A stretch of 56,104 nt of DNA from the NCBI GenBank assembly GCA_944327195.1, contig CALVGV010000013.1, positions 1 through 56,104 of the forward strand, written 5' to 3'. Position numbers and translations under genes: made by a program. This DNA comes from an uncultured Limosilactobacillus sp. Its GTDB lineage: Bacteria; Bacillota; Bacilli; Lactobacillales; Lactobacillaceae. How positions within the stretch are numbered: the stretch's first letter is position 1; the number at the start of each line of letters is the position of its first letter. The notes under the pieces were generated by a model. The model was not told the origin of the DNA and did no database searches. It was given only the letters and a program-made list of their open reading frames with translations. Below, one piece after another: positions 50,943 through 56,104 of this stretch.

Positions 50943-51965
50943 CTAAGCGGGCCAGCCGGCGACCACCACCTTGCCGCGCATGTGGCCTTCTTCCACCAGC
51001 TGGTGGGCCTGGCGGAGGGTCGCAGCCGTTAGTGGGCTGAGCTGCTTGGTCAGGGTTGACTGCAGTTTGCCGGCATCTAGCAGGGCGGCCACTCGGTCGA
51101 GGATCTCGTGCTGGCTGACCATGTCCGCCGTGTGGTAGTAGCTCTTGGAAAACATCCACTCCCAGGAGAAGTGGCCCCGCTTCTGGGTGAGGAGGCGGAG
51201 GTTGATCGGTCGGCGGTTTTCGGTAATCGAGACCAGCCGGCCGCCGGGGCAAATCAGCTCACACATTTCTTGCCAGTGGCCGTCGAGGTCGTTGAGTTCC
51301 AGCAGGTAGTCAACGTAGCGGTAACCCAGGGCGCGGACCTGCTTGACGAGGTCCTGGTGATGGCTAACCACCAGGTCGGCCCCGTGGGCCCGGACCCACT
51401 CTTCGCCCGCCGGGTTGCCGGCAGTGGAGATCACCCGGAGGCCGGCTAGGTGGGCCAGCTGGGTGGCGACCGAGCCGACGCCGCCGGTGCCGTTGATGAT
51501 CAGGATCGTCTTGCCCTGGTTTGCGCTGGGACTTTGGGGGAGGGCGAGTTGCTCAAAGAGGGCCTCATAGGCGGTCAGGCTGGTGAGCGGCATGGCCGCC
51601 GCCTGGGTTAGGCTAAGGCTTTGCGGGGCATGACCGACGATTCGCTCGTCGACGGCCTGGTACTCACTGTTACTACCGGGCCGGCGGATGGAGCCGGCGT
51701 AGTAGACCCGGTCGCCGGGGCGAAAGAGGGTAACGGCGGGGCCAACCTGGTCAACCACGCCGGCGGCATCGTAGCCGATGACCTTGGGCTGGGCTAGTTT
51801 GCCGCGGCCTCCCTTGCGGACGTAGGTGTCGACCGGGTTAACGGAAACGGCGCTGACCTTCACGAGCAAGTCGTGCTCCCCGAGGATCGGCAGGGGGGCG
51901 GTGAAATCGAAGAGACTCCGCGGGTTGCTGATTGGCAGGTGTTCGTCAAAACCAATTGCTTTCAT
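50943..51965 (-). CDS. Zinc-less quinone-oxidoreductase-type alcohol dehydrogenase
   Basis: A 340-residue MDR-superfamily protein: GroES-like start (VSAVSVNPVDTYVRKG), the hinge AMPLTSLTAYEALFEQL, and the Rossmann loop INGTGGVGSVATQLAHLAG. Catalytic and structural zinc cysteines are absent. Members reduce quinones or enones with NADPH. It is divergent from an HxlR regulator with two N-terminal cysteines, the classic arrangement for a quinone- or aldehyde-induced gene. The stop is TAG at 50943-50945. Confidence 0.88.
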   Translation of the reverse strand: MKAIGFDEHLPISNPRSLFDFTAPLPILGEHDLLVKVSAVSVNPVDTYVRKGGRGKLAQPKVIGYDAAGVVDQVGPAVTLFRPGDRVYYAGSIRRPGSNSEYQAVDERIVGHAPQSLSLTQAAAMPLTSLTAYEALFEQLALPQSPSANQGKTILIINGTGGVGSVATQLAHLAGLRVISTAGNPAGEEWVRAHGADLVVSHHQDLVKQVRALGYRYVDYLLELNDLDGHWQEMCELICPGGRLVSITENRRPINLRLLTQKRGHFSWEWMFSKSYYHTADMVSQHEILDRVAALLDAGKLQSTLTKQLSPLTAATLRQAHQLVEEGHMRGKVVVAGWPA

Positions 51966-52116
51966 GACTGATTCCTCCTTGTGAAACTACCCCTATCCTA
52001 GGCGGGTAGCGGCAGAAAACAAGACGGGAATTTGATGTGCCCTAGTTACAAATCCTTCCCCTTGGCCCGCCGAATCGCTATACTAGGAACGAATCCACGA
52101 GAAAGAAAGTGAGCAT
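51966..52116. promoter_or_regulatory. Divergent HxlR/dehydrogenase control region
   Basis: The gap holds a TATACT -10 (52079-52084) for the HxlR gene without a good -35, and a CTATCCTAGG-like stretch (about 51992-52001) near the dehydrogenase start. A clear HxlR dyad was not found by eye. Confidence 0.35.
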
Positions 52117-52461
52117 ATGCCCCGGCACATTTACGACTGCGCCCCCGGCTGCCCGGTTGAGAGCACCCTTCAGGTGATCGCCGGCAAGTGGAAGAGCGTG
52201 ATTTTGTACCATTTAATGAAGAGTGGGGTCTGCCGTTTCAGTGAGCTTCAGCGGCGCTTGCCGGACTGCTCGCGGCGGATGCTGGCCCGTCAGTTGCGGG
52301 AGCTGGAGGCGGACCGGGTGATTGCCAAGAAGATTTACCCGGTGGTTCCGCCCAAGACGGAGTATCGCTTGACCCCCTTTGGCCAGACCCTGACCCCGGT
52401 CATCACCGCGATGGAGGAGTGGGGGCGCCACTACAATCGGGTGACGGCAGATAAGAAGTAG
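52117..52461 (+). CDS. HxlR-family regulator with two N-terminal cysteines
   Basis: A 114-residue HxlR winged helix (GKWKSVILYHLMKSGVCRFS, then LPDCSRRMLARQLRELEADR and the wing PPKTEYRLTPFG). Cysteines C8 and C12 precede the DNA-binding core; a lone N-terminal cysteine near this place is the thiol sensor of YodB/CatR/QsrR proteins. It is divergent from a quinone-type oxidoreductase. Control of that gene by quinones or disulfide stress is inferred. ATG 52117 follows GAAAGAAAGTGAG. Confidence 0.88.
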   Translation: MPRHIYDCAPGCPVESTLQVIAGKWKSVILYHLMKSGVCRFSELQRRLPDCSRRMLARQLRELEADRVIAKKIYPVVPPKTEYRLTPFGQTLTPVITAMEEWGRHYNRVTADKK

Positions 52462-52512
52462 GCGGAACCAGTGCGGGGCCGCTTTTTCTTTGCCCCCGGC
52501 GTCCCTTATAAT
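52460..52512 (+). promoter_or_regulatory. Weak HxlR terminator and helicase promoter -10
   Basis: GGCGG pairs with CCGC(T) over 15 bases followed by TTTTTCTTT (about 52461-52491). A perfect TATAAT (52507-52512) without a clear -35 precedes the helicase gene. Confidence 0.4.
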
Positions 52513-52545
52513 AGGAAAATAGCAAATTTAGGGAGGAAAAGCACA

Positions 52546-55461
52546 ATGACCGATTGGCAAGGAGACGAATTAACCGGGGCCCTGCTCCACGGCCTGGTGG
52601 ACCGCCAGGCGGGGCAGGCCAGCCTCAACTTCGGCCCGGCCCTGCTCGACAACCAGGACGCCCCCCTCTGGGTGACCCTCCGTCAGGAACTGCTGACCTG
52701 CCGCTCCTTCACGATCAGCGTGGCCTTCATCACCGAGGCGATGGTCTCCAACCTCAAGCCAATCCTGCGTGAGTTGGCGGCCCGCGGGGTGAAAGGCCGG
52801 CTCTTGACGGCGACCTACCTCTCCTTCAACTCACCCAAGGTCTTTGCCGAGCTGCTGAAGGTACCCAACCTGACCGTCCGCCTGGCGAGCGGGGACGGCT
52901 TTCACCAGAAGGGCTACTGGTTTGACCACGGTGATTACGCCACCTTCCTGGTCGGCAGCGCCAATTTAACCAGCGGGGCCTTCCTCGGTCACAACCAGGA
53001 GTGGGTCCTGCGGCTCGACTCCCGCCAGCAGGGCGCCTTTACCGCCCAGTTTGCGGCCAGCTTTGCCCGCCAGTGGGACCAGGCCCGGTCGCTGACCCCG
53101 GCCTGGCTGGCTGACTACCGGCGCTCCTACCAGGCGCCGACTCCCGCCCCAGCCGCCGCTAGCAAGGCCGCCGGGCCGATCACCCCCAACGCCATGCAGG
53201 CGGCCGCCCTGAAGCAGATTGCCGCCTGCCAGACCGGCGGGGCGCGGCGGGCGCTGGTGATCTCCGCCACCGGGACCGGCAAGACCTACCTGGCCGCCCT
53301 GGCGGTCCGTCAGGCGGCCCCCAAGCGGCTGCTCTTCCTTGCCCACCGGGCCGAGATCCTGGTCAAGGCCAGGGAAAGTTTCCGGCGCGTGTTGGGCGGG
53401 CCGGCCAGCGACTACGGCCTCTTCACCGGGGACCGGCAGGAGGCGGGGGCCCGCTACCTCTTCGCCACCGTCCAGTCGCTTCGCCGTCACCGGGCGGCCT
53501 TTACCGCCGGCGAGTTCGACTATTTGATCATCGACGAGGTCCACCACGCCGGCGCCGCCAGCTACCGCGACCTGTTGGACTACTTTTCCCCGGCCTTTTG
53601 CCTCGGGATGACTGCCACCCCGGAGCGGACCGACGACTTCGACCTCTTTGCTCTCTTCGACCACCAGGTGGCCTACGAGATCCGCCTCCCGGATGCCCTG
53701 GCGGCGGGGATGCTGGTGCCCTTCCACTACGTTGGCGTGGCCGACTACCGCTTCCAAAGCGCCGGCGCCAACCAGCAGGTCGACCGCTACCAGGAGGACC
53801 TGGCGGCCGGGCGGCGGCCCCGCAACCTGCGCGAAACCGTTGCCATGCTGACCACCGACGAGCGGGTTGACTACCTCTTGGAGCAGACCGCCTACTACGG
53901 TCACTCCGGCCCCGTCCTCCACGGGCTGATCTTCTGCGCCAGCGTGGCCGAGGCCGAGGCGCTGGCGGCGGCCCTGGCCCGCCACGGTCAGCCGGCCGCC
54001 GCCCTCAGCGGCAAGGATCCGGTGGCCAAGCGTCAGCGGCTAATCAAGCAGCTCGAGGCCGGCCAGCTGACCTACCTGGTGACGGTCGACCTCTTCAACG
54101 AGGGAATCGACATCCCCTGCGTCAACCAGGTGGTCTTCCTGCGCAACACCAACTCGCCGATCGTCTTCCAGCAGCAGCTCGGCCGCGGCCTCCGTAAGGC
54201 GCCGGGCAAGGACTTCCTGGTGGTGCTCGACTTCATCGGCAACTTCAAGCACAACTACCTCCTGCCGCTGGCCCTGACCGGCCGGGAAGTTGACGCCGAC
54301 GAGGCCCGGGCGACCGTCAGCCGCGGGAGCCTGGTCGGCGAGGCGACAATTTACTTCGCCCCGGTGGCCCGCCAGCGGGTGCTGGCCGCCCTCGACGCCG
54401 TCCGCCAGAGCAGCCTGGCCTACTTCCGCCCCAAGTACCGGGCACTCAAGCAGCGGCTGGGGCGGGTGCCGAGCCTGCTGGACTTTCACCGCCTGGCGGT
54501 GGCCGACCCGCTGGTGGTGGCGACCGCCGGGACCGCCAAAAACTACGGCCAGTTCCTGGCCAAGATGGGGGAGGAGCTGACGCTGGCCGACTACCAGCAA
54601 CGGGTGCTCACCTTCCTGACCGCCGAGCTGCTCAACGGCAAGCGCCGCCAGGAACTGCTCCTCCTTTCGGCCCTGCTTAACGAAGGCGAGCTGGGCCAAA
54701 CCGCCTACCGCCAGCAACTGGCCGCGGCCGGCTGCCTGGCGGATGAAGCGACGCTGACCTCGGTGGCGCGGGTTCTTTCGCTCGATTACTTCGCCGAGCG
54801 GGCCCGGCCGACCCGCCACGACTACGGCGACCAGCCAATCGTGGTGGCCACGCCCCGTGGCTATCGCTGGGGACCGGCGATGGCAAAGGCCTTAACTACG
54901 CCGGCCTTTATCCGCCTGGTGGCCGACGCGGTGGCGACCGGCCTGGCCCTGGCCGAGCAGTACCGGCCCGATCAGCCCTTCACGATTGGCAAGAAGTACA
55001 CCCGCAAGGACGCCGTCCGCCTGATCAATAACCCCAAGAACCTCAACGCCCAGATCATCAGCGGCTACTACTTCACCAACCTGGCGACCGGCCTGCGCGA
55101 GGGGCTCTTCTTCGTCTCCTACCACAAGCGGCCCGGGATCAAGCGGAGCAAGGACTACCAAAACGACTTCCTCGGCGATTCCGCCCTCCGCTTCTTCCTG
55201 AACGCCCGCGACCTTAAGCCGGCCGCCAAGAACGTCCGCCGGCTGACCGGGGGCGGCGACCGCCTCCACCTCTTCGTCCAGCACTCGAACAGCCGCGACC
55301 AGCAGTCCTACTACTACCTGGGGACCTGCCACTACCAACCGGGTAGCCTGGTGGAGTTGCCGGTGAGCGGTCAGCCCCGCCTGGCGGTCACCCTGGCTCT
55401 CGACACCCCGCTGGCGGCGGAACTGCGCGAGCGGGTGACGGGAGGTGGCGCCGATGACTAG
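52546..55461 (+). CDS. PLD-nuclease-like / superfamily 2 helicase / DUF3427 fusion protein
   Basis: A 971-residue protein. Residues 40-165 are a phospholipase D-type domain with one HxK (H120, K122) and GSANLTSG (N140). Helicase domain 1 has Walker A ATGTGKT (241-247), DEVH (330-333) and MTATPER; domain 2 has the QQLGRGLR arginine finger (543-550). The C-terminal region (about 700-960) is the DUF3427 type, with IGKKYTRKDAVRLINNPKNL near residue 830. It is an ATP-driven nucleic-acid remodeller with a possible nuclease; a role in defence or DNA repair is conceivable but unproven. ATG 52546 follows GGGAGGAA. Confidence 0.85.
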   Translation: MTDWQGDELTGALLHGLVDRQAGQASLNFGPALLDNQDAPLWVTLRQELLTCRSFTISVAFITEAMVSNLKPILRELAARGVKGRLLTATYLSFNSPKVFAELLKVPNLTVRLASGDGFHQKGYWFDHGDYATFLVGSANLTSGAFLGHNQEWVLRLDSRQQGAFTAQFAASFARQWDQARSLTPAWLADYRRSYQAPTPAPAAASKAAGPITPNAMQAAALKQIAACQTGGARRALVISATGTGKTYLAALAVRQAAPKRLLFLAHRAEILVKARESFRRVLGGPASDYGLFTGDRQEAGARYLFATVQSLRRHRAAFTAGEFDYLIIDEVHHAGAASYRDLLDYFSPAFCLGMTATPERTDDFDLFALFDHQVAYEIRLPDALAAGMLVPFHYVGVADYRFQSAGANQQVDRYQEDLAAGRRPRNLRETVAMLTTDERVDYLLEQTAYYGHSGPVLHGLIFCASVAEAEALAAALARHGQPAAALSGKDPVAKRQRLIKQLEAGQLTYLVTVDLFNEGIDIPCVNQVVFLRNTNSPIVFQQQLGRGLRKAPGKDFLVVLDFIGNFKHNYLLPLALTGREVDADEARATVSRGSLVGEATIYFAPVARQRVLAALDAVRQSSLAYFRPKYRALKQRLGRVPSLLDFHRLAVADPLVVATAGTAKNYGQFLAKMGEELTLADYQQRVLTFLTAELLNGKRRQELLLLSALLNEGELGQTAYRQQLAAAGCLADEATLTSVARVLSLDYFAERARPTRHDYGDQPIVVATPRGYRWGPAMAKALTTPAFIRLVADAVATGLALAEQYRPDQPFTIGKKYTRKDAVRLINNPKNLNAQIISGYYFTNLATGLREGLFFVSYHKRPGIKRSKDYQNDFLGDSALRFFLNARDLKPAAKNVRRLTGGGDRLHLFVQHSNSRDQQSYYYLGTCHYQPGSLVELPVSGQPRLAVTLALDTPLAAELRERVTGGGADD

Positions 55462-56026
55462 CCTGCTACTTACCTTCTTGGCGGCCACCCTCGCCCTGGT
55501 GGTCCTGACGGCGGCGGTGGCCGCAAGCTCCCGCTTCCGGGCGGCCGACGCGGCCCTCCACGCCCGCCTGGTCCGGCCCCACCCGGCCCGGCTCTGGCAC
55601 TGGTTGGCCTTTGTCTTCCAGCCTAAGCTGATGGTGGCCTGGTGCTTTGCCCTCGCCGCTACCCAGCTGCCGGACTGGTCGCGGGTCTGCTGGACCCTGG
55701 CCGGCCTGGCCGGGGCCGATTTGGTGGGGATCTTCATCAAGCACACCCTCCGCCGTTCCCGCCCGGCCGGCCACCTGGACCACGACGACGGCTACAGCTA
55801 CCCCAGCGGCCACGTTCTCAGTGCCAGCGTGCTGGCGCTGATGATTTGCCAACTTTTCGGCGGCGGCCCCTGGCTGACCGCCGGCCTCCTGGTCTGGTGG
55901 ACCCTGATGGTCGGCTCGCGGCTGGTGCTGCGGGCCCACTACCCGAGCGACGCCCTGGCGGCGACCCTCCTGGCGGTGGCCTGGTTGGCCCTACAAAACC
56001 TGGTCTGGCTGATGCTCGGCTGGTAA
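55454..56026 (+). CDS. PAP2-family membrane phosphatase
   Basis: A 190-residue lipid phosphatase with about six membrane helices. The three motifs are complete: KHTLRRSRP (K96-R103-P104), PSGH (117-120) and SRLVLRAHYPSD (R156, H162, D166). It would dephosphorylate phosphatidate, undecaprenyl pyrophosphate or a similar lipid outside the membrane. ATG 55454 follows GGGAGG and overlaps the helicase end by eight bases, so the two are transcribed and probably translated together. Confidence 0.88.
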   Translation: MTSLLLTFLAATLALVVLTAAVAASSRFRAADAALHARLVRPHPARLWHWLAFVFQPKLMVAWCFALAATQLPDWSRVCWTLAGLAGADLVGIFIKHTLRRSRPAGHLDHDDGYSYPSGHVLSASVLALMICQLFGGGPWLTAGLLVWWTLMVGSRLVLRAHYPSDALAATLLAVAWLALQNLVWLMLGW

Positions 56027-56104
56027 GATTAGACTTCCGCGGAAATTAAAATCCTAGTTTTCAAATTTCACCTTTGGTATGATCTTGTCAAAAAAGGTGA
56101 TTTT
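56027..56104 (+). promoter_or_regulatory. Promoter-like end of the window
   Basis: TGGTATGAT gives an extended -10 (56078-56083) and AAAGGTGA near the end looks like a Shine-Dalgarno site for a gene starting beyond the window. Confidence 0.5.

Overview
The window looks like a chromosomal segment of a GC-rich member of the Lactobacillaceae (a heterofermentative or facultative lactobacillus such as Limosilactobacillus or Lacticaseibacillus is my guess; the species cannot be read from the sequence). The reasons are Gram-positive Shine-Dalgarno sites (AAAGGAGG) before almost every gene, three T-box leaders, lipoproteins with LxxC lipoboxes, AsnA rather than AsnB, a IIABC trehalose PTS with phospho-trehalase, Rrf2/HxlR/MarR/TetR-type regulators, several DHA2 drug exporters and strongly C/G-ending codons. 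I see no insertion sequence, prophage, CRISPR array, rRNA or origin; two remnant loci show local gene decay. The segment is mostly accessory or environment-facing metabolism, with many small regulator-plus-target pairs.

Layout: 0.3-4.2 kb holds a flavodoxin, a TetR regulator divergent from two tandem HXXEE membrane proteins, and an operon of an EF-hand/CHRD-like protein with an FNR/FLP-like regulator that carries a well-placed FNR box. 4.2-7.6 kb holds an aldo/keto-reductase remnant and a four-gene OpuC-like osmolyte ABC transporter. 7.6-8.5 kb has tRNA-Ala(CGC), a serine hydrolase and tRNA-Thr(AGT). 8.8-13.5 kb has diacetyl reductase, an Old Yellow Enzyme next to a variant lipoate-protein ligase, and a second TetR/HXXEE divergent pair. 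13.5-20.4 kb has two LysR regulators, a lactonase-like metallo-hydrolase, tRNA-Gly(CCC), asparaginase, a Met T-box with an orphan NLPA-type binding protein, and a CaiB-type CoA-transferase.

20.7-26.2 kb has two flavin reductases (the second fused to a PAS-like domain and an acidic Ala-Ser repeat tail), twin lipoproteins, and an MFS-MarR operon with a large double operator. 26.3-29.2 kb has the branched-chain aminotransferase, a GNAT, a MerR-like regulator and its divergent unknown gene. 29.3-35.4 kb has a TetR/DHA2/DUF4811 export locus, a second Met T-box with a MetE-like synthase, and another DHA2 exporter. 35.5-38.5 kb is a MacAB-like three-gene ABC system, followed by yaaA and a scar where two divergent genes lost their 5' ends. 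39.9-46.2 kb has an APC amino-acid permease and the trehalose locus (treP divergent from treR-treC).

46.2-56.1 kb has an Rrf2/NAD-binding pair with a palindromic operator, an MFS exporter, a GH73 glucosaminidase, asnA behind an Asn T-box, a zinc-less quinone-reductase-type dehydrogenase divergent from a cysteine-bearing HxlR, a PLD-helicase-DUF3427 protein and an overlapping PAP2 phosphatase. The recurring theme is redox and electrophile handling (OYE, flavin reductases, HxlR, Rrf2, FLP-like regulator, flavodoxin, YaaA). The least explained elements are the TetR-linked HXXEE membrane proteins, the FLP-like/EF-hand operon, the OYE-LplA pair and the reductase-PAS-repeat protein.
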